DNA of 53,597 bases from Planctomycetales bacterium. GTDB lineage: Bacteria > Planctomycetota > Planctomycetia > Pirellulales > Lacipirellulaceae. The translations under genes and the position numbers were made by a program. Location: NCBI GenBank assembly GCA_020427155.1, contig JAGQOW010000017.1, forward strand, positions 1-53,597, written 5' to 3'. A model generated the notes under the pieces. That model did not search any database. It worked only from the letters and a program-made list of their open reading frames with translations, and was not told the origin of the DNA. Below are positions 9,048 through 18,068 of this stretch, piece after piece (position 1 is the first letter of the stretch; each line of letters opens with the position of its first letter).

Positions 9048-9956
9048 TTAATGCGGATGAACCGCCGCCCCGATGAACAACGCCGACAGAAAGGTAAAAA
9101 TATACGCCTGCAAGAAGGCGACAAACAACTCGAGCAAACTCAGCGCCGTGGCGCCAAGCACACTGGCCAAGGTTACACTGCCCCAGATGCCGGCGCTTGC
9201 CGAATAGCTAGCGCCGATAAAGGCAACCAGCACGGCTAACACGACGTGACCGGCCATCATATTGGCCAACAAACGTACGGCCAAGACGCCATGCTTGATA
9301 AACAGGCCGAGCACTTCGATGACAAAGATCATCGGAACGAGGAGCACCGCAACAGGACCGGGCAGATCCATATGCGGAACCTGGGCTTTCCAGAAGCCTA
9401 CGACGCCCAACTTCGCCATACCCGAGCCCACGACGACGGAGAAGGTGACCAAGGCCAAGGCTCCGGTCACAGCCAAAGCACCGGTGGGCGAGCCCATCCA
9501 GGGGACCATGCCAATGAGGTTGCAACCTAAGACGAATAAGAACATCGTCCACAAAAACGGTACGAAGCGGTCGGCATCGTGGCGGCCGATGCATGGCCGG
9601 GCTACTTCGTCACGGATGAACAACAGGAAGACTTCGAGCAAGTTCCAAAGCTTGCCACGGGTGCTGCCGGCCCCTTTGAGCCCCCTGGCCAAGCCGATGA
9701 AACAGAACGCTATGATGACGGCGACTGCCACTTCGAGGACCATGAACTTGGTGATCATGAGATCGAGTGGCTGGATGGTCTTATCCACCAATTCGTTACC
9801 GGTATTTACTTCGATTAGCGGCTTTTCCAGTTGGAAGGGCTGAGGCAAATGCACATGGCCATCGCTGTTCTCAGGCGCGAGAAACCGCGGGAGGTGAAAC
9901 CCTGGCGAGTCTTCCACGTGGCCGAATAGATGATCAGGAGCTAATGGATCAGCCAT
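9048..9956 (-). CDS. atpB: F1Fo ATP synthase subunit a
   Basis: This is the stator half-channel for protons. The length is 302 residues, with five to six membrane helices after a periplasm-facing N-terminal segment of about 60 residues containing several His and Asp. The essential arginine is R228 in LAVRLLANMMAGH. The segment CNLIGMVPWMGSPTG (about 145-159) is the other family landmark. It lies upstream of atpE and after the atpI-like gene. Confidence 0.96.
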   Translation of the reverse strand: MADPLAPDHLFGHVEDSPGFHLPRFLAPENSDGHVHLPQPFQLEKPLIEVNTGNELVDKTIQPLDLMITKFMVLEVAVAVIIAFCFIGLARGLKGAGSTRGKLWNLLEVFLLFIRDEVARPCIGRHDADRFVPFLWTMFLFVLGCNLIGMVPWMGSPTGALAVTGALALVTFSVVVGSGMAKLGVVGFWKAQVPHMDLPGPVAVLLVPMIFVIEVLGLFIKHGVLAVRLLANMMAGHVVLAVLVAFIGASYSASAGIWGSVTLASVLGATALSLLELFVAFLQAYIFTFLSALFIGAAVHPH

Positions 9957-9981
9957 GGATGTGCTTTATCTGGTGGCAGGC

Positions 9982-10401
9982 TTACCGGTCGGGCTGCAAC
10001 AGCCGAATCGACGAGTAAGTTTCAAAAGCCAGGGTCGCGAAATAGAACAACAACAAGTAACAGATGAAATTGAAGTAGTCTGCTCCGGTCGCCTTTAAAG
10101 AAATGACGAGGCAAATCACCAATGGCGGCAGGAGCCTTAGTCCCATGGACGCAACAATCCCGAAGAGAACCCAAGTCGGTTCGACTTTGCGGGAAGAGAT
10201 CCAGAGAGCGAGAGTTCCGGGCAACAAGCAGGTAACAGCGGCGGCGGCAACTTGCAGCAAACCGTGAGAGCCATCTTGCCAGTGAGCAAACGGCATGAGC
10301 AGCAACAGGAGCACGAGGACCGCGCAAGCCAACCAGAGTGCATAGCGCAGATAAGCGTTCTTGCGCCAAAAAGCCGTCCAATTCACGGCTGCTCTCGTCA
10401 C
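9982..10401 (-). CDS. atpI: AtpI-like four-helix membrane protein of the atp operon
   Basis: The 139-residue protein has four predicted membrane helices and no long soluble domain, like ATP synthase protein I, which assists c-ring assembly and possibly Mg2+ supply. Identification rests on helix pattern and position between atpZ and atpB; sequence similarity cannot be judged by eye. The start is a GTG (10399-10401) that overlaps the atpZ stop as GTGA, implying translational coupling. Confidence 0.65.
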   Translation of the reverse strand: MTRAAVNWTAFWRKNAYLRYALWLACAVLVLLLLLMPFAHWQDGSHGLLQVAAAAVTCLLPGTLALWISSRKVEPTWVLFGIVASMGLRLLPPLVICLVISLKATGADYFNFICYLLLFYFATLAFETYSSIRLLQPDR

Positions 10402-10709
10402 GGTGATTGATTCCTCTCGTTCGCTTCCGCAGAAGAGCTCTTGGATTTCGGTTGATTATCTGTCTTTCGAGTCAGCTGAATCAAATGGACGATGGCTGCG
10501 TAGCAGCCCAGGCCGAATCCGGCGAGCATGAACAAAACTTTTGTGCCTAGTTTCCCGTCGAGCCAATACCCTGCCAAACCGGGAAGGACCATCTCCAGGG
10601 AAATGGTCATGATTCGAGACGACCACTCGGCGGCAATCGCGGCCGGCGAACGGGTATCTGGCGAGCTAGTCTGGCGAGGGGCGCTGGGCAAGTCGCGATC
10701 TTTGGCCAT
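10398..10709 (-). CDS. atpZ: AtpZ/AtpI-type small membrane protein (PF09527-like)
   Basis: This is the first gene of the atp operon. The 103-residue protein has a polar N-terminus and two membrane helices, with the family-like segment LEMVLPGLAGYWLDGKLGTK (38-57). It ends in a Lys/Ser-rich tail. Members of this family assist ATP synthase assembly or Mg2+/Ca2+ transport. It overlaps the next gene by four bases. Its own upstream region has a TATAGT hexamer on the - strand (10745-10750) about 36 bases before the start, without a good -35 box. Confidence 0.75.
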   Translation of the reverse strand: MAKDRDLPSAPRQTSSPDTRSPAAIAAEWSSRIMTISLEMVLPGLAGYWLDGKLGTKVLFMLAGFGLGCYAAIVHLIQLTRKTDNQPKSKSSSAEANERNQSP

Positions 10710-11513
10710 GGGAGCGTTCCTGACGCTGTAAAAAACAGCCGCAGACTATAAGCACCCTTCCTCGTACCGCGAAACCTGCCCCACGAGACGGCCTAATCTA
10801 ATTTGCTTGCAAGAAAGCGCGAAGGGGAATTCGTGCATTTTTTCACAAAGTCTTGAAACTCTCTCCAAACCTTGTGTAGGCAAGAGGTTAGCTAGGCGAA
10901 CAGGTAGATGAAATAGGCCGCTTTCACCCACCAGTCTTGCTTCGCGGGGGGACGCCTAGTTTTGCACTAGTAGGGCCAGCCATTCGCACGGCTGATGTCA
11001 AATCTCCTAAACTGCTTATAGCAAAGGACTTAAAACGAGATTCTTACGCCCGAATCTTGCCTTCTTCAGAGGGTTCGATTAGTATCAATATTGACGGATG
11101 TGTGGTTTATGGCACCGAGAGACCTAGCAGACTCGGCTGCTTCCCCGCCTTATGAGCTCCGTCCTGCTGGCCAAGTGTCGTGAGCACGTTGGCGGACGTT
11201 CGGCGTCCGTGGGCTCGTTCATGCGTTGTTGCTGGACAGGAATCCAGGAGTTCGTTTTCCGCGGTCCCACGGACTCTTGGTGATCGCTGGCAACTTAAGG
11301 CGTAGAAGGACCGCACATTGACGTCGACCCCCAACTGGTTCACGGAGGCCCGGTGGGACCTCCGTGCAGGGGCGAGTCGATGACTTGCGGCGCTCATTGG
11401 TCAGCGGCCAATACTCTTGCCCGGACGGAAGCTGCGTCAGGGATGATCTTCGGGCTCTCGAGGCCTTGTATGATCTCGGAGGGCCTTCCTAATAGCGGAG
11501 GTTCGGCAAGACG
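10710..11513. other. 804-base divergent intergenic region, no gene recognised
   Basis: The region separates the atp operon (-) from the DUF4912 gene (+). Short ORFs in it show no recognisable protein features. It contains compact inverted repeats: CGGACG-TTCGG-CGTCCG at 11193-11209 and CACGGAGG/CCTCCGTG at 11341-11366. These could belong to a structured leader or small RNA running toward the DUF4912 gene. No match to RNase P, tmRNA, SRP RNA or a known riboswitch core was seen. Confidence 0.4.
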
Positions 11514-12638
11514 ATGACAGCAGCCACATTACGGTCGCAAACGGCCAAAGACCTGGCCCAGTTGGCCCGCCAAAACGGTATCGCCGGTTGGCATTCGATG
11601 AGGAAAGAGGAACTGGTACGAGCTCTGGTGCGAGAGGCACGTAGGAGATCTAAACCGTCCAAAGCAGGCCAATCCAGGGCCTTAGCCGATCGAATCAATG
11701 GCAACGGGGCGGCCACGGGTCGTGGGAAAGGCGAAACTCCGCCGAAGCAACCCAATCCTGCGATTCGCCGGAAGATCGACCAGTTGCAGCGCAGGCTCGC
11801 AAAGGTAAAGAGCCTCGCTTCAACCTCCGGTCGGAGTCCGACTGCAGTTGCTCGGGAAGACCGGCTGGTGGTGATGGTACGCGACCCCTATTGGCTTCAT
11901 GCTTTTTGGGAACTATCGGAACGGAGTATCGAGCGGGCACAAGCAGCCATGGGGCAGCGTTGGCATGGTGCTCAGCCTACGTTGCGATTGCTGAAGATGG
12001 AGGAAGCCGGGGCATCGACGTTTCTCAGGGACATTGCCATCCACGGCGGAGTGAACAACTGGTATATCGACGTGCATGATCCGCCCTGCGATTTTCGTAT
12101 GGAGATTGGCTATCTGGCCGAAGACCAATCGTTTTACTGCCTGGCACGCAGCAATACGGTGAAGACTCCCCCAGCAGGGACAAGCGACGCGATTGACGAC
12201 AATTGGGCTGATGTTGCCGGACAAGCCGATCGAATCTACGCCATGAGCGGTGGCTACACGCCCTCGGGTACCAGTCGCGAACTGCAGGAATTGCTAGAGG
12301 AACGTCTGCAGCGCCCGTTAGGCTCGCCGATGACTACGCGTTTCGGAAGCGGTGCAACGGAATTGCGCGACGAGGACGAAATGCCCTTTGCCTTGGACGC
12401 TGAGATCATTGTCTACGGAGCGGCCGACCGCGGCGCCCATGTCACACTCAAGGGCGAACCGGTGCAGCTTCGTGAAGACGGCACTTTTGCGGTTCGACTA
12501 AGTCTTCCGGACCAGCGACAAGTGATTCCGGTGGTGGCGAGCTCGAGCGACGGCGTAGAGCAACGTACGATCATCTTGGCTATTGAGCGGAATACCAAGA
12601 TTATGGAGCGTGTCGTCCGCGATGTTGCCTCCCAGTGA
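11514..12638 (+). CDS. DUF4912 protein with N-terminal Rho/SAP-like helix-extension-helix
   Basis: Function is unknown. Residues 1-45 read LRSQTAKDLAQLARQNGIAG followed by a MRKEELVRAL helix, the pattern of a Rho N-terminal/SAP-like nucleic-acid-binding fold. A basic, low-complexity linker follows (about 46-105). The DUF4912 domain begins near residue 120, with LVVMVRDPYWLHAFWELS, W-rich strands and a conserved WYIDV segment. The last 80 residues form another beta-rich block. The length of 374 residues is typical for planctomycete members (inference). No partner genes point to a role. An upstream GGAGG is about 28 bases before the start, so initiation is not strongly defined. Confidence 0.75.
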   Translation: MTAATLRSQTAKDLAQLARQNGIAGWHSMRKEELVRALVREARRRSKPSKAGQSRALADRINGNGAATGRGKGETPPKQPNPAIRRKIDQLQRRLAKVKSLASTSGRSPTAVAREDRLVVMVRDPYWLHAFWELSERSIERAQAAMGQRWHGAQPTLRLLKMEEAGASTFLRDIAIHGGVNNWYIDVHDPPCDFRMEIGYLAEDQSFYCLARSNTVKTPPAGTSDAIDDNWADVAGQADRIYAMSGGYTPSGTSRELQELLEERLQRPLGSPMTTRFGSGATELRDEDEMPFALDAEIIVYGAADRGAHVTLKGEPVQLREDGTFAVRLSLPDQRQVIPVVASSSDGVEQRTIILAIERNTKIMERVVRDVASQ

Positions 12639-12799
12639 TGCGGTTGAGACCTGAAAACGCACCTCTAACTCTCTGCAGTGTGTCCGCCGTGGCGCGATGC
12701 TGGGGGCCTGTTTCTCTACTGGCAGGCGAGGTGAAAGGGTCTCGGGGCGTAGTTTGTAGCCTGAGACGGATACGATAGAATCAAGGCGGATTCTCTCTC

Positions 12800-13630
12800 A
12801 TGACAACTGCTTACGAACCACTGGTTGAGCTGATAGCCGAAGTGCCCAGTTGTCTGGTCGCATTCTCGGGGGGCGTCGATAGTGCTGTCGTCGCGAAAGC
12901 AGCTTTTCTAGCCCTGGGAGACCGAGCCCTGGCAGTTACCGGCGTGAGTGCCAGTCTGGCAGCGGGAGAATTGGAGACGGCTCGCCGGATTGCCGAGTCG
13001 ATTGGCATTCGGCACGAAATCGTTGCCACGAATGAGCTGGAAAGCCAAGGCTATTTGGAGAATCAGCCCAGTCGCTGCTGGCACTGTAAAACGGAACTCT
13101 ACGATCGGCTGCGCGAACTGGGCCACGAGCTAGGCTTCGAGGTACTGCTTAACGGTGCGAATGCCGACGACCTGGGAGACTTTCGACCAGGAATGCAGGC
13201 TGGCGAGCAGCACCAGGTGCGCAGTCCCTTGGCCGAGTGCGGGTTAAACAAACAGGCCGTGCGAGATCTTGCCCACTACTGGAACCTCGAGGTGTGGGAC
13301 AAGCCCGCGACGCCTTGTCTCTCGAGTCGCGTCGTCTACGGCCTCAGCATCACGCCAGAGCGACTGGCACGGATTGATGCCGCCGAACAGCTGCTTCGCA
13401 GGTTGGGTTTCGACACAGTCCGGGTCCGTTACCACCACGGCGACCTAGCCCGGCTGGAGGTGGCGTTGGCCGATCTTCCACGACTATGCGAACCCGAGGT
13501 GCGCAGCCAACTCGTCAGCGAACTGAGAGAAGCCGGATTTCAGTATGTGACGATCGACTTAGAAGGTTTTCGCTCGGGTAGCTTCCAGCAAATGGTGTCT
13601 GCGGAAGATCTGCTGCGTTTCAGTAAGTAA
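12800..13630 (+). CDS. larE: LarE-family ATP-dependent sulfur transferase (three-Cys type)
   Basis: LarE sulfurates pyridinium-3,5-biscarboxylic acid mononucleotide to make the nickel-pincer cofactor of lactate racemase and related enzymes. The PP-loop SGGVDSAV is at residues 23-30. Cysteines C93 and C96 (SRCWHCK) and C173 (TPCLSSR) form the three-cysteine pattern associated with LarE proteins that carry a [4Fe-4S] cluster. Sacrificial LarE of the Lactiplantibacillus type uses a single Cys. The length is 276 residues. No larA, larB or larC lies in the window. It is followed by a convergent gene only five bases away. Confidence 0.88.
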   Translation: MTTAYEPLVELIAEVPSCLVAFSGGVDSAVVAKAAFLALGDRALAVTGVSASLAAGELETARRIAESIGIRHEIVATNELESQGYLENQPSRCWHCKTELYDRLRELGHELGFEVLLNGANADDLGDFRPGMQAGEQHQVRSPLAECGLNKQAVRDLAHYWNLEVWDKPATPCLSSRVVYGLSITPERLARIDAAEQLLRRLGFDTVRVRYHHGDLARLEVALADLPRLCEPEVRSQLVSELREAGFQYVTIDLEGFRSGSFQQMVSAEDLLRFSK

Positions 13631-13635
13631 AGCGG

Positions 13636-14247
13636 CTAGCGCGGGCCTCCCATCCTAGGAAAGCCGCCTCCTCCTGAAATGGGGTCTAATCCGCGCTCTT
13701 TGCGGCGCTCGTTCATCATGTCTCGATAGCGGTCCATTTTGCCGCGCATTTCGGGAGTCGTATGATCCAACATTCCCTTGCGACGCTGATCGCGTTGTTG
13801 GGGGGTCATGTTGCCCCAGCCGCCGCCTCCGCGACCACCATCCCCGGCGCGGTTTTCTCGGTTTCCTTCCTGGTTACCGTCGCGAGAGGCTCTCCATTGT
13901 TCCATTTGGTCAATGCGCTCATCCAATTCCCGCCGCTGATCTGCGGGTGATTTGGCGAAGAACTCGTCCATGCGTTGATTCATCATCTGCTGCATCATGG
14001 GGCGACTGCTCTCGAAGAACTGGCGACGCTGGTCGTCAGAAAGTTCCCGAACCTTGTCGCGAAAGCCCTCAAACTGAGCGCGGCGTTGCTCGTCGGTCAT
14101 TTCGCCCATTTTGCTGAAATTCTCGTCACGAAGCTTCTCCAACTCAGCAACCTGAGGATCGCCGCCGCTAAGGTATCCTAAGGCCCAGGTGGCACCCACT
14201 GCCAGAAACAGAAGTGCCCCAGCGATGGAAACTTTTTTCTTATTCAT
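13636..14247 (-). CDS. Membrane-anchored hypothetical protein rich in Arg, Glu, Met and Gln
   Basis: Unrecognised protein of 203 residues. It has a single N-terminal membrane helix or signal anchor (about 8-26), then a predominantly helical charged region (30-125) with repeated QRRxF and DQRR patterns. A Gly/Arg-rich stretch (about 128-145) and a short C-terminal helix plus Gly-rich tail follow. Proteins of this composition, with Met- and Arg-rich helices outside the membrane, are common in planctomycetes; they recall periplasmic CpxP/Spy-like helical chaperones but without a clear signature. It lies 20 bases downstream of the pseudopilin gene on the same strand, so co-transcription is likely. 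Confidence 0.7.
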   Translation of the reverse strand: MNKKKVSIAGALLFLAVGATWALGYLSGGDPQVAELEKLRDENFSKMGEMTDEQRRAQFEGFRDKVRELSDDQRRQFFESSRPMMQQMMNQRMDEFFAKSPADQRRELDERIDQMEQWRASRDGNQEGNRENRAGDGGRGGGGWGNMTPQQRDQRRKGMLDHTTPEMRGKMDRYRDMMNERRKERGLDPISGGGGFPRMGGPR

Positions 14248-14267
14248 TGCTTGTTACTCCCCAAAAA

Positions 14268-14918
14268 CTAGTCGGCCACAATTAGCGCGTCGACGTGCCC
14301 GTCAAGGTATAAGAAGTTCCTCGAGCCGTTGGCTCCAGGTGAACCGTGAAACGATTCGTAGTCGTAGAAAACCCAGACTTCGCCAGAGCCGCGAGTTTCT
14401 CCGCGGCGAGACTCCAACACTTCCTGCCGCGTCCTTCCCTCAAGCCGATAAGACGGATACTCATAGCTCGTGCCCTCGTTGAAGAAGTAGGTTTCGCCAA
14501 CCACATACGGCCCTGTGGGCGCCCCGTCGATGGAGGGTCGTTCGTAACCGTCGTAAATGGCAACGTCGGTCGCAGGATTCAACGGCCCTCGGTCGCTAGG
14601 ACAGAAGTAAATCCCTTGATTGTTCTCACCGTAATCGGCCAGGACCTTGTAGATCGGCCAGGTGCTGCGGTCGTCGGGGTCGTAGCGTTTACCGACCGAG
14701 GGGAGCATGACTGCCTCGGGAAACTTGCCTCGCTCGCCCTGCTGATCGAGAAATCGAGTAAGTGCCAAGCCAACCTGACGTAAGTTCGACTTACACTGGG
14801 TGCGCCGAGCCGCCTCGCGAGCACTTTGAATCGCGGGGAGAATCAAACCGATGAGCACGCCGATGATGGCGATCACCACTAGCAGTTCGACAAGCGTGAA
14901 CGCAGCAACCCGTTTCAT
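14268..14918 (-). CDS. DUF1559 type II pseudopilin-like protein
   Basis: This is a planctomycete pseudopilin-like protein, one of the very large DUF1559 family. The chosen start (14918) yields [15 protein letters not shown], a type IV prepilin leader with cleavage before F7, E11 at +5 and a hydrophobic helix; an upstream in-frame start at 14990 would bury it. The conserved helix [20 protein letters not shown] (28-47) is diagnostic. The C-terminal region ends with [11 protein letters not shown], the family H-x-DG-type motif. The length is 216 residues. It is probably exported and assembled by a type II secretion or pilus-like system, or works as a surface-anchored protein. No secretion genes are nearby. 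Confidence 0.9.
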   Translation of the reverse strand: MKRVAAFTLVELLVVIAIIGVLIGLILPAIQSAREAARRTQCKSNLRQVGLALTRFLDQQGERGKFPEAVMLPSVGKRYDPDDRSTWPIYKVLADYGENNQGIYFCPSDRGPLNPATDVAIYDGYERPSIDGAPTGPYVVGETYFFNEGTSYEYPSYRLEGRTRQEVLESRRGETRGSGEVWVFYDYESFHGSPGANGSRNFLYLDGHVDALIVAD

Positions 14919-15069
14919 TGGAGCAACTCTGCCAAACCGGGACGAACTCGCATGATCACCCCGCGAGGTTACAGGCGGTGCATACCGCACCAGTAATGAA
15001 ACCCTTTGGAAATAAGCAAGTTTCGAAAATTCCGCAGCTTCTAATCAGTAAACTTGGCGCCGGGATTGC

Positions 15070-16677
15070 CTATTTTGACAGAATGCTGAAATCGGCGAAA
15101 TAGACATAAATGCCGAGCACGACGAGCACGATGCCCGCCCCTCCGGGCTTGGCCCATCGCCAGGGGGTCAGGTCGACTTCGCCCGAGTATTGCTGCTGGT
15201 AGGGTTCGCTCCGGGGACGCAAGCGGCCGATGATCAGCATCAGTACGACCAGCAAGGCGAAGACGATCCCCAAGAAGTGGAATTCGTGCAGCCACAAGGC
15301 CACTTCGTCGAAGGCGAAATACCGTAATCCAATGAGGACTAACCCCGTCAGTAAAGCGGTATTGGCGGCCAGGGCGGGTACGTACTTACTCAAGATTCCT
15401 ACCAGGACGACGGCAAAAATGGGGATAGAATAGAGCCCGTTCATCTTGGCCATATAGCCGAAGATGCTTTCTGTCTTTGCCAACAGCGGTGCAGTCGCCA
15501 TGGCGAAAACCGCCACCGCCGCGCCGCACCATTTGCCCGACTGAATGATCTGTCTTTGTGAAGCGCCGGGATTGATATGCTTCTGGTAAACTCCCAGGCT
15601 GAAAAGCGTGGCGGTGCTGTTGAGCACCGAGTTATACGTGCTCAGAACCGCTCCGACGATCACGGCAGCAAAAAAACCTACTAGCGAGGGCGGTAACACG
15701 TCTCTGACCAGCGTGCCATAGGCTTTGTCAGCCACGACCCCGTCGGAGTAGAGGTAGGCGGCGATCATGCCGGGGATCACGATAATGATCGGCGCAAGAA
15801 TCTTCATCGTAGCGGCAATGAGCACGCCACGTTGCCCCTCGCGCAGGCTGCTGGCCCCCAGGGTACGCTGAATAATCTGCTGGTTGGTGCACCAGTAGAA
15901 GACGTGCAGCAGAAACACGCCGGTAAAAAGCGTCGAAAACGGCACGTGTTGATCGGGCGCGCCAATCGAATTGAACTTCTCGGGCATCGCGTTGCGCAGC
16001 ACGCTCCATCCTGCCAGGGGAGAGCCTTGTTCGCCGGCGACCCTCAGCAGGCCGAAATAGGCGATCAGCACGCCTCCGACCAGCAGGCCGAATCCGTTGA
16101 GCGTGTCTGATACCGCTACGGTTCGCAAACCGCCGAAAATGGCGTAGACCGAGCCGAGTATCCCAATCAACAAGACCGTGAGCCAAAGGACGCCAATATC
16201 TGAGTCGAAGCCGGTCATTTCCGACAGATTGAGGATCCCGCTAAGTCCTGTCGCGCCAGTATAGAGAATAATTGGGAGCAGAATCGTAGCGTAGGCGACG
16301 ATGAAGATCAGCGAGGCAATGGTCCGAGTCCTCGAATCAAAACGCTCTTCGAGGAATTGGGGCAGTGTGGCAACGCCGCTTTTCAGGTAACGCGGTAGAA
16401 AGAACAGCCCCATGCAGACCAGGGCTACCGCCGCAATCACCTCCCAGGCCATGACCGAAAGTCCATCGGTAAAGGCCTGGCCATTGATCCCGACCAGTTG
16501 TTCGGTTGAGAGATTCGTGAGCAGCAACGAGCCGGCGATGACGCCGCCAGTTAGTCTTCGGCCGGCGAGGAAGTAGCCGATGGGGCTCTCGTGGTCGTCG
16601 CCGCGGGTGAGCAAGTAAGTTGCCAGCCCAACCAGCCCGGTGAAGAAGGCAAACGAACCGATCGTCAATACATCCAT
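15070..16677 (-). CDS. Sodium:solute symporter (SSS/SLC5 family)
   Basis: This is an inner-membrane Na+-coupled transporter. The 535-residue protein has about 13-14 membrane helices. N-terminal family landmarks are YFLAGRRLTGGVIAGSLLL (34-52) and TNLSTEQLVGINGQAF (54-69). The Na+/substrate-site regions of helices 1 and 8 look complete. The pattern is closest to the SglT/YidK type of sugar symporter, but the substrate cannot be assigned from sequence alone. It stands alone between a pseudopilin and an HExxH protein. Confidence 0.9.
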   Translation of the reverse strand: MDVLTIGSFAFFTGLVGLATYLLTRGDDHESPIGYFLAGRRLTGGVIAGSLLLTNLSTEQLVGINGQAFTDGLSVMAWEVIAAVALVCMGLFFLPRYLKSGVATLPQFLEERFDSRTRTIASLIFIVAYATILLPIILYTGATGLSGILNLSEMTGFDSDIGVLWLTVLLIGILGSVYAIFGGLRTVAVSDTLNGFGLLVGGVLIAYFGLLRVAGEQGSPLAGWSVLRNAMPEKFNSIGAPDQHVPFSTLFTGVFLLHVFYWCTNQQIIQRTLGASSLREGQRGVLIAATMKILAPIIIVIPGMIAAYLYSDGVVADKAYGTLVRDVLPPSLVGFFAAVIVGAVLSTYNSVLNSTATLFSLGVYQKHINPGASQRQIIQSGKWCGAAVAVFAMATAPLLAKTESIFGYMAKMNGLYSIPIFAVVLVGILSKYVPALAANTALLTGLVLIGLRYFAFDEVALWLHEFHFLGIVFALLVVLMLIIGRLRPRSEPYQQQYSGEVDLTPWRWAKPGGAGIVLVVLGIYVYFADFSILSK

Positions 16678-16777
16678 GACACTTCCGATCTTACGGAGAG
16701 AGACATACAGCCGAAGCAGGCCACATGATAGGCCCCCAAGGCCTGAGAAGCCAGCACAGGGGAGTCAGGGGGGAAGG

Positions 16778-17632
16778 CTACTTTTTGTGGTGTCGCCGCC
16801 GAATTGGGCGCTGGCGCCGGCTCGCGCTGCCGCCTGTAGGAAGGTATCCGTACTCGATGGCAAACCACTCGGCATAGCGTTCGCGGTCGGTATAGCTGGT
16901 GTTGCGATCGTCGACGAGATGACCAAGTTCGTGGATGAGGATGTTATTGAGGTAGAAATCCTCGATCGCCTGCTGGGTCCAGCGCAAACGCCAAACGCCA
17001 GGTTCAGGTCGATCCCAGCGACCGCCATACATCTTGACCTCATTGATCACTTCCGGGCGAGGTGGCGAGTGGAAGATCTCTTCGAGAGATTCTTCAAGCG
17101 GATAGAGGTACAAGGCTGCACCCCACTGCATCCCGTAGCACGGCATGCTCCGCTTCTTTCGGGTCATTTTGCTCAGCTGTATGACTTCGAGCCCTTGTTG
17201 AAATCTTGCGGGTATTCGCTGGAGTCTTTCGCGAATCTGCTCGGGCGTCACGACGTGCCGATAGTCTTCGCCGGGGTCTTGAACCACAATTCGATAGTCG
17301 TCGCCGCTTTCGGTGGGCTCATGCCATGTCTCGGGCGGAGCGAAAGGTTCGCGGACGTTCCGAGTGCCGAGCTGAGTGCGTCGCGCGCGCTGCGCCCAAC
17401 TGACGTGAGACTGGATCGCCTGCCGTCTTGTTCGGCTGACGGAAGATTGGTGGTGGCGCGAACTCATCGACGTAAACCAAGATAGGAAAACAGGAAGCGT
17501 TGATTTCATCCAGACTATTGCAGTTGCTGCCAATCGCCGGTGGGAGCACGATGGCATCTTGCGGCCGATAAGGTGTTCAAGGGGCCTCGAACTGCTTATC
17601 CTATGGTAGGCAGAGTCGAGGCCCGACTCCAA
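16778..17632 (-). CDS. Putative zinc metallopeptidase-like protein with HExxH motif
   Basis: Unassigned protein of up to 284 residues. The motif HELGH (234-238) followed by AEWFA with E255 about 17 residues later fits a gluzincin-like zinc site: two His from the helix and a downstream Glu. The C-terminus is very basic (RRxRPIRRRHHKK). The first 60 residues of the longest frame look unstructured. In-frame ATGs at 17509 (followed by a short hydrophobic stretch, KSTLPVFLSWF) and 17467 are plausible true starts. Neither has a clear ribosome-binding site, so the start is uncertain. A peptidase activity is inferred, not shown. Confidence 0.6.
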   Translation of the reverse strand: MESGLDSAYHRISSSRPLEHLIGRKMPSCSHRRLAATAIVWMKSTLPVFLSWFTSMSSRHHQSSVSRTRRQAIQSHVSWAQRARRTQLGTRNVREPFAPPETWHEPTESGDDYRIVVQDPGEDYRHVVTPEQIRERLQRIPARFQQGLEVIQLSKMTRKKRSMPCYGMQWGAALYLYPLEESLEEIFHSPPRPEVINEVKMYGGRWDRPEPGVWRLRWTQQAIEDFYLNNILIHELGHLVDDRNTSYTDRERYAEWFAIEYGYLPTGGSASRRQRPIRRRHHKK

Positions 17633-17802
17633 CAGTCGTGCCTAAGTTGTTTTCCTCAAAGGATTTAAAGATAACGGGGGCATCCCATTGATGGGGGGGT
17701 GGCTGGTAATCTAGGCAATTCTCATTGCATCTGCGCTGACTAGGTCGCTGGCTGCAGATGGTGGATTTCATTGAGCACCTTCAAGAGCGGAACTTCAGGG
17801 CG

Positions 17803-18030
17803 ATGAACGTCACCCTTTACACACGACAGGGCTGCCATCTGTGCGACGATGCTCAACAGATCTTGGTTGAGCATGGCATCGAACCAGATTTGGTCGATAT
17901 CGATACCGACAAGGCTCTGAGCGAGCGTTTCAACACGTGTGTTCCAGTGGTTGAAATTAACGGCAGAGTTCGTTTTCGGGGTCGCGTCGACCCCGTCTTG
18001 CTCAGACGCCTGCTGACCAATGCCAAATAG
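17803..18030 (+). CDS. Glutaredoxin-family thioredoxin-fold protein
   Basis: A small 75-residue redox protein with the motif GCHLCDDA (CxxC, about residues 9-16), cis-Pro segment CVPVVEINGRVRFRG and the characteristic thioredoxin-fold strand order. The second ATG at 17803 starts directly with NVTLYTRQG, as in relatives; an upstream ATG at 17758 would add 15 residues. It probably reduces disulfides or glutathione-like adducts in the cytoplasm; the partner is unknown. It is followed closely by the DUF2064 gene, suggesting co-transcription. Confidence 0.8.
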   Translation: MNVTLYTRQGCHLCDDAQQILVEHGIEPDLVDIDTDKALSERFNTCVPVVEINGRVRFRGRVDPVLLRRLLTNAK

Positions 18031-18068
18031 CCTCTCCAGTCGATTTGTGTGAGCAGGAAGGATCGGCC

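Noticed and set aside
11065..11085. GGTTCGATTAGTATC, similar to a tRNA T-loop
   Set aside because: No acceptor stem, D arm or anticodon arm can be drawn around it.
11415..11450. Segment resembling the SRP RNA tetraloop motif (CCCGGACGGAAGC)
   Set aside because: The required GGAAG-N-AGC order is absent and no symmetric long hairpin surrounds it.
16640..17485. 281-codon open frame on + opposite the HExxH gene
   Set aside because: The - strand frame carries a sensible HELGH/AEWFA zinc site; the + frame shows nothing.
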